DNA of 37,042 nucleotides from Candidatus Zhuqueibacterota bacterium (GCA_016931935.1 JAFGDW010000202.1:1-37042); one strand, 5' to 3'. Positions 17,284 to 26,177 are shown, numbered from the stretch's first letter. Made by a program: numbers and translations. The notes: generated by a model not told the origin, from the letters alone.

Positions 17284-18801
17284 TTATTTTAAGGTTAATA
17301 TATAAAAATAATAGGGGGGAAATATCGATGCCCATTGGTCATTAACCAGGGATTTAAAGTGGATTTGCAGGCCAAGCTGGTGACCTGCCTGTAAGAAATT
17401 ATCAGGGAGTTCGCTCGCAGGTATGGACATGCGAATTTCGAAAAATTGTTCTGTGCTGTGCGTCGATAGCCGAACATTGAACTCATCGACAAGCCGCCCA
17501 TACCTGGTGTAGTAAAGCGGCTCATCATCCCAGGTACCGTTCACAGATGATGGTGACAGATCAGTGGAACGTTCGGTCATATCGAGTACGTGGATTTCCG
17601 AAAATCGATCGGAAAACGGATCGACCTGAAAATGATAATTGTTGGCGCCAACATTCCAGCCATCATTACCAATATCAGCATAAATGGAAACTTCAGCAGG
17701 AGCATTGAACCGGTTAGCTAAATAAAGAGCATTATTATCCCAGTTCATATACGTGTCGGCTTTCAGGGGTTGTTCGCCAGCGAATTCAGTTGTGGAAAAG
17801 CTCATTACATCGGTCAGCCAGAACCAATCGCGAAAGTCACCATTAAAATTGGGTGTAAATTGTGGAATTTCAGTCGGCGTCGGATTGGTAGGGTAACGGT
17901 CGTTGCCATCCGATATTCGGTCAAAATCAGAATCCGGCCGTTGGGGCGATGCACTGGTATAAAAATTGGCGCTATATTCAAGTAGGTCCGATAGTCCATC
18001 ATTATCTGAATCAATCTGTCCGGAATCACTGCCAAATCGCCGTTCATCCATCACTACCAGGGAATCTGCATCCGGCAAGCCATCCTGATCGTTATCCGGT
18101 GTAGCAACCATTTCGTACATCACATTTTTAAGAGTAACACCGGAACGATAGCGATCAGCAATGGCCGGATAGGTACTGCATGCGATCGCTGGGACATGCT
18201 GCAAAACCGGCAGCGCTGCGCCCAGTTGTTCAGCTAATGTCTGATGCACAGCCCACGTTAATGCCCAAATGACTGTATTATCAATCTCCTTACTGGAAAT
18301 CGGGTAGGGGACGCGATTTTCAGCAGGCAATGGAATTGAAGCAAAACTTAATTTATCACCGATCTTTTCATGAAAAAGTGGGGGCATGGATTTCAAAGCG
18401 GGAATCAAAACAATTACTAAATTGGTCGATTCCATACCCATAATGTCGTTTTTAACGTATGGATACGTCAACGCCCCCTGACGTGGAAAGAATGATACCG
18501 GTTTATGATCGGAGATTTGGTTGTATGTTATTTGGAGATTTAAGCGGCAGCGAGAATTTAGCCAGAAAAATTCACGGACTATGTCCAGTGCATGCTTCAA
18601 TTTCCCAACCGAAGCATTATCAATCTTGCCGGCTGCAGTGGACGTGTAAATGATAATTTGTGCATGTACATTGGCATAAGACATTGTGGCTGTTGTGACA
18701 GCGCTTGAGTCCGCTTGATCCATGCTTTGGGCATGCAGTGTAAATGCAGTTGACAGAAAAAATATAATTGCTATGATGCATTGCTTACGACAGAAAATCA
18801 T
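17284..18801 (-). CDS. Secreted protein: degenerate peptidase-like N-domain, TSP3 Ca-binding repeats, CBM9/DOMON-like C-domain
   Basis: 505 aa. Signal peptide about 1-24 (ends LHA-Q). Residues about 45-235 contain FFWLNSRCRLNLQITYN and a stretch VIWALTWAVHQTLAEQLG. The first resembles secreted metallopeptidase-like proteins of environmental bacteria as I recall them. The second sits where those have a HExxH zinc motif, but here the motif is absent. Residues about 236-302 are thrombospondin type 3-like repeats (DNDQDGLPD, DSDNDGLSD, DSDFDRISDGND) that bind calcium. Residues about 318-505 look like a CBM9/DOMON beta-sandwich (NGDFRDWFWLTD, WDNNALYLA, FEIRMSIPASEL). It is probably extracellular or surface-bound. 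The start has only a weak GGA upstream. Function is unknown, and the peptidase ancestry is inference. Confidence 0.72.
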   Translation of the reverse strand: MIFCRKQCIIAIIFFLSTAFTLHAQSMDQADSSAVTTATMSYANVHAQIIIYTSTAAGKIDNASVGKLKHALDIVREFFWLNSRCRLNLQITYNQISDHKPVSFFPRQGALTYPYVKNDIMGMESTNLVIVLIPALKSMPPLFHEKIGDKLSFASIPLPAENRVPYPISSKEIDNTVIWALTWAVHQTLAEQLGAALPVLQHVPAIACSTYPAIADRYRSGVTLKNVMYEMVATPDNDQDGLPDADSLVVMDERRFGSDSGQIDSDNDGLSDLLEYSANFYTSASPQRPDSDFDRISDGNDRYPTNPTPTEIPQFTPNFNGDFRDWFWLTDVMSFSTTEFAGEQPLKADTYMNWDNNALYLANRFNAPAEVSIYADIGNDGWNVGANNYHFQVDPFSDRFSEIHVLDMTERSTDLSPSSVNGTWDDEPLYYTRYGRLVDEFNVRLSTHSTEQFFEIRMSIPASELPDNFLQAGHQLGLQIHFKSLVNDQWASIFPPYYFYILTLK

Positions 18802-19049
18802 GCTGATGATCCGCGATGAATTTATATTTATTTTTAGGGTGCAGATTGAAATTTCAAGAATTTTGTTGAATCAAAGATTTCGACTTATTGTAAAACATGC
18901 AATCAAATGAAATTGTTCCGCCCCAACCCTGTGAGGCGGACTTCTTTTCCTGTGAATTGCATATCTTTTTTATCTCTGGAAATAAAATGCACATCTATAC
19001 TGGTAATGAATTTGTTTTTAGATTTCTTGTTTTATAACCCTTCCCTTAC

Positions 19050-19072
19050 TCCCTTCCTTCAAAAGGAAGGGA
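19050..19072. repeat. Short palindromic hairpin TCCCTTCCTT/AAGGAAGGGA
   Basis: A perfect 10-bp stem with a 3-nt loop. It is similar in style to the TCTCCCCT/AGGGGAGA hairpin at 36881-36901, and both follow a pyrimidine run (CCCTTCCCTTACTC and CCCCTCTTAA). Probably a dispersed intergenic palindrome family. Confidence 0.5.
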
Positions 19073-19089
19073 CTTTATGATTAAATCCG

Positions 19090-19106
19090 AAAACCAATTC
19101 GGTTTT
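19090..19106 (-). terminator. Weak terminator-like hairpin
   Basis: AAAACC / GGTTTT with a 5-nt loop, about 40 nt beyond the stop of the pentapeptide-repeat gene. On the minus strand it ends in TTTT. The stem is short and AT-rich, so support is modest. Confidence 0.3.
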
Positions 19107-19147
19107 AGTATATATCGATGTGAAAACACTTGTAAGTCATTCATATT

Positions 19148-19717
19148 CTATTGCGTCATGCCGCTCGTGTTGGCGCCGACAAAAATAACATCGTCTAATT
19201 TGGAATTTGTGAGCCGGACATTTTCGAGATTTGCATTCGTAAAATTTGCACGACTTAAATCCGAGCGTTCGAGATGCGCATTCGTAAGAATGGCTTCGGT
19301 GAAATCCGCATCAGTAAGAACTGCCCGTTTCATACGAGCAGCGGTCAGATCGGTTTTCCGGAACGTACTGTTTGGCATCTGAGAGCCGAACAGTTTAACA
19401 TGAATCATTACTGCTTCAATAAAACTTGCTCGTTCCAAATTTGAATCCTGCAGATTGGCGTCTATAAGATTTGCCTTATCGAACGTGGCGCCACTGAGAT
19501 TCGCCCCAAATAAAAATGCGCGTTCCATTTGGCAACCTGAAAAATTTGCGTTTTCCAGATTTGCATTTTGCATATGGACATCGTTTAAAATTGCACCGGA
19601 AAAATCGACGTCTTTAAGGTTTTCATAGGACAAATCCACATGTGACAGATCGACGCCGTTCAGGGAATTGCCCTGATGTATCTTTGCGAGAATTTCTTCC
19701 CGGTTTTGGTTGGTCAT
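19148..19717 (-). CDS. Pentapeptide repeat protein
   Basis: 189 aa made almost wholly of A(D/N)LXX-type repeats (ANLENANFSG, ANLSGATFDKANLIDANLQ, ADFTEAILTNAHLERSDLS). This predicts a right-handed quadrilateral beta-helix of roughly 30 coils' worth of pentapeptides, with a short helical N-terminal cap (MTNQNREEILAKIHQG). No signal peptide is seen, so it is probably cytoplasmic. Known members include DNA mimics that bind gyrase, but many have no known role, and nothing here points to gyrase. AGGAGG lies 5 nt before the ATG. The next gene upstream, the STAS protein, ends about 150 bp away. Confidence 0.88.
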   Translation of the reverse strand: MTNQNREEILAKIHQGNSLNGVDLSHVDLSYENLKDVDFSGAILNDVHMQNANLENANFSGCQMERAFLFGANLSGATFDKANLIDANLQDSNLERASFIEAVMIHVKLFGSQMPNSTFRKTDLTAARMKRAVLTDADFTEAILTNAHLERSDLSRANFTNANLENVRLTNSKLDDVIFVGANTSGMTQ

Positions 19718-19871
19718 ATAGTCCTCCTCCCGGACGCTTGCGTTGGATATACATTCATACTTACCTGTTCACCTGAATTTCTTAATTTGGGGAATCAATT
19801 TATTTTCATTGCCAGTGAATAAATCCGAAATTATGTTTCGGCACATGATAATTATTTCAGAAATTTAGGTT

Positions 19872-20210
19872 TTATTTAAAACTTTCAACCGCCTCATCCA
19901 CCGATGAATAGATAGAGAATATCGTGTCGAGACGGGTTATTTCCAGTGGTCTGCGAATACGTTCAGATACATTCGCCAGTTTAAGATCGCCATCGCTGCT
20001 GCGGGCAGTTGTCATTCCCGAAATCAACATGCCCAGCCCCGAACTGTTGATCCAGTTGGCATTAGCCATATTGATCACGATTTTTACGGTGTCCTGTTCC
20101 ACGGCGTTATAAATGAGTGTTTGAAACTGTTCCGATTCGACGCCTCCCATAATGTCGCCTTCAATATCGACGACCATCACATCTTTAATGATTTTGCTTG
20201 TACATTTCAT
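19872..20210 (-). CDS. STAS domain protein, anti-sigma factor antagonist (SpoIIAA/RsbV-like)
   Basis: 112 aa, the standard length of a single STAS domain. It starts MKCTSKIIKDVMVVDIEGDI. The key motif NSSGLGML (55-62) holds the Ser pair. In SpoIIAA/RsbV one of these serines is phosphorylated by the anti-sigma kinase and controls partner switching. The ATG at 20210 has GGAGG 8 nt upstream, so longer in-frame readings to 20360 are unlikely. No cognate kinase (RsbW-like) or sigma factor is in the window. It could act with the nearby regulators, but that is only a guess. Cytoplasmic. Confidence 0.88.
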   Translation of the reverse strand: MKCTSKIIKDVMVVDIEGDIMGGVESEQFQTLIYNAVEQDTVKIVINMANANWINSSGLGMLISGMTTARSSDGDLKLANVSERIRRPLEITRLDTIFSIYSSVDEAVESFK

Positions 20211-20544
20211 ATTCACATCCTCCAAAGCGATTAAATTATGTCTCCATAACGTGAAGCGTTTGTACTGAATGATATTCTCATGTATCCATTCAAAAAATAA
20301 GGGAAAAACCTTGCCAAGATTATCTCGTTGAGATTTATTACAACGATAAGTATTGTTCAACTTTATCCCAAAACCTTCGCAAGGGTGTTCCGGATTAAAT
20401 CAACGGAGTCATTTATGATTGTGTTGATTTAATGTCTTTCACGTAACTTTATGTCAATATGTGGGTCACTAATCAACTTAATTGTCAATATATTGTATAT
20501 GACCAATGGCAGCATAGACTAAATCAACGCACTCATTTATATAC
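20211..20544. other. Intergenic region, includes a dispersed repeat
   Basis: About 330 AT-rich bases. It contains one copy of the TCCCAaAACCTTCGCAAGG repeat (20367-20385). TTGAATGGATACATGAGAATATC on the minus strand (by inspection near 20270-20295) may hold a promoter for the STAS gene, but the boxes are poor. No gene is seen. Confidence 0.4.
20367..20385. repeat. Dispersed repeat copy 1 (TCCCAAAACCTTCGCAAGG)
   Basis: A 19-nt string that recurs with one mismatch at 29068-29086 (TCCCAGAACCTTCGCAAGG). A diverged inverted copy (CCGTGCGAAGGTT) lies near 28813-28825. The core CCTT-CGC-AAGG is a small palindrome. Confidence 0.5.
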
Positions 20545-21320
20545 CTACAGTTTTTCTCCCAATATTAGAAATACATTTCGTTTGAAAAAAATATCAGCAC
20601 CCTGTATAAGGAAAAATGCTGAAATTTGTGGATCGTGTAATCCTGACTCCAGCAAATTTTCAATTCTTTTGCGATTGGTTTCGGACTGCTGCGCATGCGT
20701 TATATATTCACGAAAATTTAATTCGATTTCAACATCCATCATATTAATGCCGGATATTCCGTGCCGACTGAATAAATCGATAATAAACTCATGAGACAAT
20801 GTGGCGTGGTGACTGCAATCAATTTCCTTTTCCAGTTCTTCAAAGTAGGCGTTAACTTTACTATCTTCGTATGCTACAATATCCTGAATGCTAATCCGAC
20901 CTCCAGGTTCATAACAGCGAAGCATTTCATCGATCACCTTATCATACTGGTGAATATGATGAAATGCGGAACGGCTAAAACAATCGAGAACGCGTCATCC
21001 GGATATTCAGTGTTCTCGGCAGGTTGGCACGTGAATTGAACATTTTTTACATGTTGAGCTGTGGCTTGTAGATTGGCGATTTCAATCATACCTTCAGAAA
21101 TGTCCACGCCGTGGGCGGAGTGGATTTTAGGAGCACAAAAAAGTACAAGATCGCCAGTGCCACAAGCGATATCCAGAAGTCTATCATTTGGTTTGAATCG
21201 ACAAAAATCAAAATAAGCCTGGTGATATTCATTGTTTTTGGTCACCGACCAGTTGCTGAAATTCGTCGCCTGCTGATTAAATTGCTGTTTTACAAGTTCA
21301 TGCAGGTGAGTAAGTTCCAT
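20545..21320 (-). pseudogene. Class I SAM-dependent methyltransferase, frameshifted
   Basis: Two overlapping reading frames make one UbiE-type methyltransferase of about 258 aa. The first (21320 down to 20934) has the SAM motif LLDIACGTGDLVL and GVDISEGMIEIAN, then runs out of frame after AFSIVL. Reading on in the next frame gives SRSAFHHIHQYDKVIDEML, the expected motif, and continues to a stop at 20545 (YEPGGRISIQDIVAYED...). Adding one base near the A4 run at 20977-20980 (T4 on the coding strand) restores the whole protein. The break is either a real mutation or a homopolymer sequencing error. The substrate is unknown. It follows the export operon on the same strand. GGA lies 6 nt upstream of the ATG. 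Confidence 0.85.
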
Positions 21321-21347
21321 AATATTTCCAAGAACGTTGATAGATTG

Positions 21348-21382
21348 AACGTGCCACGCACTTCGAAAGTGTGTGACACGTT
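21348..21382. other. Long hairpin between permease and methyltransferase genes
   Basis: AACGTGCCACGCACTT (21348-21363) and AAGTGTGTGACACGTT (21367-21382) form a 16-bp stem with two mismatches and a CGA loop. It lies in the 86-bp gap downstream of the second permease gene. There is no T-run on the minus side, so it may be a processing or stability element, or a leaky terminator, rather than a strong stop. Confidence 0.5.
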
Positions 21383-21406
21383 TGTGAACTTCCTGTTGTG
21401 ATACAA

Positions 21407-22627
21407 TTATTCATAACGTAATGCAACCACTGGTTCAAGCCGGGCGGCTTTAGCTGCGGGGTAAATTCCGAAAAATAGTCCGACAAGTGTACAAAATCCG
21501 ATTCCCAGAAATACGGCCCAGGCAGGGATGGCTGTCGGCAATGGAGTGAACGCGCCAATGAGAATACCCAGAGCCGATCCCAAAATTACACCGAGCAATC
21601 CGCCAATATTGCCAAGAATGATTGCTTCAAGAATAAATTGCCACAATATGTCCATACGTTTGGCGCCAATGGCTTTGCGGATGCCGATTTCCTTTGTCCG
21701 CTCGGTTACCGATACCAGCATGATGTTCATAATGCCGATACCACCAACCAACAGCGAAATCAGTGTAATGCCAATGGCGGCAATTTTTATATTTTGGGTC
21801 ATATCGTTAAATGTTTCGATCAGGCTTTCGCTGGTGAAAATCTCAAAGTCATTTTCAGCGCCAGGGGGAACTTTTCTGGCTGCGCGCAAAATGCCAATTG
21901 TTTGTTCGATAGCTTCATCCATCAGCTCAACACTCTGGGCCTGTACCGTAATATTCAAACTGCGCTTATCACCGTATACTTTCTGAAAGGTAGTAATAGG
22001 AATAATGATGTAATTATCTTTGCTTTGTCCGAAACTACTGCCTTGTTCTTCAAGTGTACCGATGACATGGTATTTGTAAGCGCCAATGCGTACTTCTTCA
22101 CCAATGGGGTGTGAATGCGGAAACAGAAATTCCACAATATCCTTGCCCAGCACGATGACATTTCGGCGCAAATCCACATCCTCGTTGGTAATAAATCGGC
22201 CATCATCAATGTAGTAACCGTTGGAGACAGCAAATTCCGGTGTTCCGCCACAAAGGATGACGTCGGGATTGGTGTGCTTTTCTTTGTAGCGCACGACCTG
22301 CCCCCACATCCAGGCCTCGGGTCCCACGGCTTTTACAGCCGGCGCTTTTTTAATGGCGAGGGCGTGCTCCAGTTTCAGCGGTTTACGGCGTCGGTATTTT
22401 TCATCAAGTTCGCCCATTTGTACGGCGGGATCTTTTTGTACTTGAAACACATTAGATCCCAGCACCGAGAGTTCGTTGACCATGTAATTTTGTAGCCCTT
22501 CCACAATTGTCATCATCCCAATGATGGTTGTCACTCCGATGATGATGCCCAGTGTGGTCAGCACAGAACGCATTTTATTACTGCGCAGTGCATCGGTGGC
22601 TTCTTTTAAGCTCTCATGAAATTCCAT
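21407..22627 (-). CDS. MacB-type ABC transporter permease (second copy)
   Basis: 406 aa. N-terminal helix after ALRSNKMRSVLTTLGIIIGV, the usual opening of FtsX/MacB permeases. A periplasmic MacB_PCD core domain follows (about 45-270). Three transmembrane helices follow, starting ISLLVGGIGIMNIMLVSVTERTKEIGIRKA, and the end is FFGIYPAAKAARLEPVVALRYE. No ATPase domain is fused, so it needs the separate ATPase encoded at 23998-24675. It is about the same length as the neighbouring permease (22770-23996) and clearly paralogous to it. The two could form a heterodimer. The start codon lacks a clear ribosome binding site. It sits in the inner membrane and works with the adaptor and TolC channel upstream. 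Confidence 0.92.
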   Translation of the reverse strand: MEFHESLKEATDALRSNKMRSVLTTLGIIIGVTTIIGMMTIVEGLQNYMVNELSVLGSNVFQVQKDPAVQMGELDEKYRRRKPLKLEHALAIKKAPAVKAVGPEAWMWGQVVRYKEKHTNPDVILCGGTPEFAVSNGYYIDDGRFITNEDVDLRRNVIVLGKDIVEFLFPHSHPIGEEVRIGAYKYHVIGTLEEQGSSFGQSKDNYIIIPITTFQKVYGDKRSLNITVQAQSVELMDEAIEQTIGILRAARKVPPGAENDFEIFTSESLIETFNDMTQNIKIAAIGITLISLLVGGIGIMNIMLVSVTERTKEIGIRKAIGAKRMDILWQFILEAIILGNIGGLLGVILGSALGILIGAFTPLPTAIPAWAVFLGIGFCTLVGLFFGIYPAAKAARLEPVVALRYE

Positions 22628-22769
22628 AGATTTTGCCGGATGGTTTGTTTTAATTTACAAATTTTTAATTCAAATATGATTGTTTTAGCCTGGTGCGTCT
22701 AACATCCCGAAATTAGGGGATATTCACACACGTGGTTTGCCAGCCCCTACTAAAATAATAAAAAAATCG

Positions 22770-23996
22770 CTATTCATACCTCAACGCCTCAATCGGATCG
22801 AGTCGGGCGGCCTTGCGCGCTGGGAAGATACCAAATGAAATACCGACGATACCGATAAACGCAAGTCCGATCATAATCGAAACCGGTGAAATGCTCGCCT
22901 TTAGAAATGTTGATGAGGCAATAAGTTTTGACAGCCCAAACCCGATCAGAATACCGATGATGCCCCCAACCATCGTGACCATTATCGATTCCACCAGAAA
23001 TTGCCAGAGAATATCGCGGTGCCGTGCCCCTAATGCCTTGCGAATGCCGATTTCCCGCGTACGTTCGGTGACAGATACCAGCATAATATTCATGACGCCA
23101 ATCCCGCCGACAAGCAATGATATCGCACCAACGCCAAATGCCACAGCATATAGCGCAGTGGTCAGCCCTTTGTAAAAGTTGGCGATCATATCCTGTTGGT
23201 TGATGGCAAAGTCGTTTTCTGCCGCAGGAGGGACTTTACGCACCCGACGCAGGATACCGGTCAGTTCGTCTTTGGCCTCATCGATGCGCTGCGGATCGCT
23301 TACTTTTACTTGAATGGTAATCCAGCGGCGCGAGCCATATAATTTTTGGAAAACGCCCAGCGGAATAATAACTTCTGTATCCAGATTGTAGCCTAGCAGA
23401 CTACCGCGCTTTTCCAGCACACCGATCACGCGAAATTTGTTCAATCCGATCGACATTCGCCGGCCGATGGGATTGACATTCTTAAACAATTTTTCCGCGA
23501 TTTCAGCTCCGATAACACATACCGCACGATTGTGATCCGAATCCAGTTCGGAAATCGGGCGACCGTACTCCGGCATTGAATTCGATGTGATGGTATAGGC
23601 CTCGGTCGTGCCGATGACGTTGCAATTTTTAAGTTTTTCACTGCCGAATTTAAGCGTGCGATTGGCATCGACTGTAGGCGCAACGGCTTTGACCAGCGTC
23701 GCATGTTCTTTGATGGCATCGACTTCCGTCATGGTGATGTCTTTGCGGTGCATGGCTTTAATCCAGTCATCACGCGATGCCCAGGCAAATTTCTGAATGT
23801 ACAGCGTATCTGAACCGAGCGATGATATCGATGTATAAAATGCATCGTTCAGGCCCATAATAATTGAATGGATCGCGATAACGGTCGTAATACCGATTAC
23901 GACCCCGAGCGTGGTGAGAAAAGATCGCATTTTGTTGGCCCGTAAGGCGACTAATGCAATTTTAATTCCCTCCCACAATTCTATCCAGAATCGCAT
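22770..23996 (-). CDS. MacB-type ABC transporter permease (first copy)
   Basis: 408 aa. The layout is LRANKMRSFLTTLGVVIGITTVI, then the periplasmic MacB_PCD domain (about 50-275), then ISLLVGGIGVMNIMLVSVTERTREIGIRKA, two further helices, and FGIFPARKAARLDPIEALRYE. Typical three-plus-one helix FtsX-like permease. The ATG at 23996 is separated from the stop of the ATPase gene by a single base, with GAGG inside the ATPase gene, so translation is coupled and the longer in-frame reading to 24020 is unlikely. Pairs with the ATPase encoded just upstream. The gap to the second permease gene is 142 bp. Confidence 0.93.
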   Translation of the reverse strand: MRFWIELWEGIKIALVALRANKMRSFLTTLGVVIGITTVIAIHSIIMGLNDAFYTSISSLGSDTLYIQKFAWASRDDWIKAMHRKDITMTEVDAIKEHATLVKAVAPTVDANRTLKFGSEKLKNCNVIGTTEAYTITSNSMPEYGRPISELDSDHNRAVCVIGAEIAEKLFKNVNPIGRRMSIGLNKFRVIGVLEKRGSLLGYNLDTEVIIPLGVFQKLYGSRRWITIQVKVSDPQRIDEAKDELTGILRRVRKVPPAAENDFAINQQDMIANFYKGLTTALYAVAFGVGAISLLVGGIGVMNIMLVSVTERTREIGIRKALGARHRDILWQFLVESIMVTMVGGIIGILIGFGLSKLIASSTFLKASISPVSIMIGLAFIGIVGISFGIFPARKAARLDPIEALRYE

Positions 23997-23997
23997 A

Positions 23998-24675
23998 TTA
24001 AATTGCCTCATCTCGTTCAATTACACCATCGCGTAAACGAACAATGCGATTGGTATGTTCGGCGATGTATTCCTCATGGGTTACCAGAATTACGGTATTG
24101 CCGCTTTCGTGCAATTCTTCAAAAATTTCCATGATCTCCTCACCAGTGCGTGTATCCAGGTTTCCCGTGGGTTCGTCTGCTAAAATTATTTTCGGATTGT
24201 TAACCAGAGCGCGGGCAATTGCCACACGCTGCCTTTGTCCGCCTGACAGCTCATTTGGTTTGTGATGCATTCGTTCTGCCAGGCCAACGCGATCGAGCGC
24301 CCGTTCTGCGAGTCGCCGGCGTTCTGATGATTTAGTGCCGTTGTAAATCATCGGCAACTCCACGTTGTGCAGCGACGACGCCCGTGGCAGCAGGTTAAAC
24401 GTTTGAAATACAAACCCGATTTCCCGGTTACGGATTTCGGCCAATTGATTGTCATTCATTTCGCTTACCTGATGGCCGGCAAAATAGTAGTTCCCACCCG
24501 ATGGTGTATCGAGGCAGCCAACAATATTCATCAACGTTGACTTGCCCGACCCGGATGGTCCCATAATCGCGATGTATTCGTTTTCTTCAATTTGCAGGTT
24601 GACGCCGCGTAAGGCTTTTACTTCGACGGTACCTATTTCATAGGTTTTCTGAATATTTTGTATATCGATAAGCAT
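23998..24675 (-). CDS. ABC transporter ATP-binding protein (MacB/LolD type)
   Basis: 225 aa. Walker [10 protein letters not shown] (39-47), Q-loop Gln91 in FVFQTFNLL, signature [15 protein letters not shown] (143-157), Walker [13 protein letters not shown] (163-174) and H-loop His200 (ILVTHE). All catalytic residues are intact. The sequence belongs with the MacB/LolD/FtsE group that drives mechanotransmission in the envelope rather than transport through the membrane core. AGGA lies 4-5 nt before the ATG. It lies between the adaptor and the two permeases, so it probably powers both. The exported substrate is not determinable. Macrolides, peptides or lipoproteins are all known for relatives. 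Confidence 0.95.
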   Translation of the reverse strand: MLIDIQNIQKTYEIGTVEVKALRGVNLQIEENEYIAIMGPSGSGKSTLMNIVGCLDTPSGGNYYFAGHQVSEMNDNQLAEIRNREIGFVFQTFNLLPRASSLHNVELPMIYNGTKSSERRRLAERALDRVGLAERMHHKPNELSGGQRQRVAIARALVNNPKIILADEPTGNLDTRTGEEIMEIFEELHESGNTVILVTHEEYIAEHTNRIVRLRDGVIERDEAI

Positions 24676-24754
24676 GGAATCCTCGTCGTGTTTTAAAATT
24701 GTGTACTTGATGCAATTTCATAAAGCGTACCAATTTTGTGTCTCATCCTAAATT

Positions 24755-26041
24755 TCAATTAATCGCTTTCTTGTTTTCGTTTTTCTCAGAAATTTTCACC
24801 GGGCTACCATTTTTAAGCGTCTTCGAGATAGCGCGATAACTCCCGATCACCACTTTTTGTCCTTCTTCCAAACCGGTCTTAATTTCAATGTCTGTGTCGT
24901 TACTGATGCCGGTTTCCACCGGAACAATCCGGGCCTGGTCGCCATCAACGACAAACACCACTTCAAGTTGCTTTTCCTCAGGATTTTTAGTATCCGATTT
25001 TTTATCGCCGTTTTCTGTCTCGGCCTTGTCTTGTTTTGATTTGTCTTTATTATCCTTGGACTTGGATTTCAATTCCGCCTCTGTTTTAAGATCATCCGGG
25101 GAACGTACAGTTACCGACTGAATCGGAACTGAAAGTACATTATGCCGGGTTTCAGTGAGAATGTCAACTGTCGAAGACATCCCCGGTCGCAAACGTTCGA
25201 CTTTTTCCAACACCGCAATTTTCACTTCGAAATTGGTGACTTCTTCCTGCGTGCCCAGTCCGCGTGTGGTCGCCGTATGGGCAATTTCGGAAACAATGCC
25301 TTTAAACGTTGTATCGGGAATTGCATCGATTTCGATGTTGGTACTATCGTTCAGTGCGATTAGCACAACGTCATTTTCATCGACTTCAGCAAGCACTTCC
25401 ATCCGGGATAAGTCCGCGATGGTCATGATTACGTCAGCCTGGAAGGTGGAGCCAACGGCGATTTCACCCAATTCTTTATTCAGCGTCGTCACAGTGCCGG
25501 CAATCGGAGAATAAATCCGGGTCTTGCTGAGATCATCCTCCGCCTGGTTCAAGCCAGCGGTGGCTTGTTCAACCTGACTTTCGGCCAGTAATTTGTCCGC
25601 TTCCGCCCGTTCTTTTTCGGCAGTTGAAACCAGTTTTTGCTTGAACAAGTCGGCAATCCGCATGTATTCGCTGTTGGCCTTCATCAAATTGGCTTGTGCT
25701 GATTTTAATCCGCTTTTGGCCTGATCGACCAACGCCCGATAGCGCTGACTATCCAACTCAACTAACAATTGATTCTTAACAACCGAATCTCCCTCTTCAA
25801 CATGCAGCCCAATAATTTCTGCGCTCACATTTGCGGAAATTTTAACTTCGGTTTCCGGCTGCACTTTTCCGGTACCGGATACAGTTTGCATAATAGTGCC
25901 TTTTTTGACTTCAGTGACCTGCACTTCGATTTGGCCACCTTTACCCTTTTTAAGATTGACTATGATAAAAGCTGCGACTACCACCACAACGATTAGTCCA
26001 ATGACGAGTTTTTTTGTATTTGAATTTTTAGATGACTCCAT
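24755..26041 (-). CDS. MacA-type periplasmic adaptor (HlyD/RND family)
   Basis: 428 aa. A membrane anchor (about 11-29) is followed by a beta-barrel/lipoyl half motif (GTGKVQPETEVKISANVSAEI and VEEGDSVVKNQLL). An alpha-helical hairpin (about 100-175, coiled coil) follows, then the second lipoyl half (IYSPIAGTVTTLNKELGEIA) and the beta-barrel (about 210-300). A highly charged segment rich in Lys, Asp, Glu and Ser (about 317-358) interrupts the membrane-proximal domain. The ATG at 26041 has AGGAG 7 nt upstream, while a longer reading to 26080 lacks one. Adaptors of this family join the ABC transporter to a TolC channel. A candidate promoter of its own lies at 26148-26177. Confidence 0.92.
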   Translation of the reverse strand: MESSKNSNTKKLVIGLIVVVVVAAFIIVNLKKGKGGQIEVQVTEVKKGTIMQTVSGTGKVQPETEVKISANVSAEIIGLHVEEGDSVVKNQLLVELDSQRYRALVDQAKSGLKSAQANLMKANSEYMRIADLFKQKLVSTAEKERAEADKLLAESQVEQATAGLNQAEDDLSKTRIYSPIAGTVTTLNKELGEIAVGSTFQADVIMTIADLSRMEVLAEVDENDVVLIALNDSTNIEIDAIPDTTFKGIVSEIAHTATTRGLGTQEEVTNFEVKIAVLEKVERLRPGMSSTVDILTETRHNVLSVPIQSVTVRSPDDLKTEAELKSKSKDNKDKSKQDKAETENGDKKSDTKNPEEKQLEVVFVVDGDQARIVPVETGISNDTDIEIKTGLEEGQKVVIGSYRAISKTLKNGSPVKISEKNENKKAIN

Positions 26042-26147
26042 TATCTCTCTCCTTGAGACCCGGTTTTTTTTTCTATTCAATTTAATACAACAATTTTCAT
26101 GACTACCATAGCATTTTGATAATTATGTATTATCTGATTACGATTCA

Positions 26148-26177
26148 TTTATACTCTCAATAACTGTAGATTCACAA
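26148..26177 (-). promoter_or_regulatory. Possible sigma70-like promoter of the adaptor-ABC genes
   Basis: On the minus strand TTGTGA (26172-26177), 18 bp, TATAAA (26148-26153) in the 199-bp gap between the TolC-type gene and the adaptor gene. It would let the adaptor and ABC genes be transcribed apart from the TolC and Yip1 genes. Confidence 0.4.

Larger units (their letters stand above)
18802..19147. other. Intergenic region with hairpins
   Basis: About 345 bp. It holds a CCGCC/GGCGG hairpin near 18917-18940 without a T-run, the strong hairpin at 19050-19072 and a weak terminator-like hairpin at 19090-19106. No gene is seen. Confidence 0.45.

Noticed and set aside
23997-24020. Upstream start for the first permease overlapping the ATPase gene
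   Set aside because: The ATG at 23996 follows the ATPase stop by one base with GAGG in range. The longer form adds a polar stretch without a better RBS.
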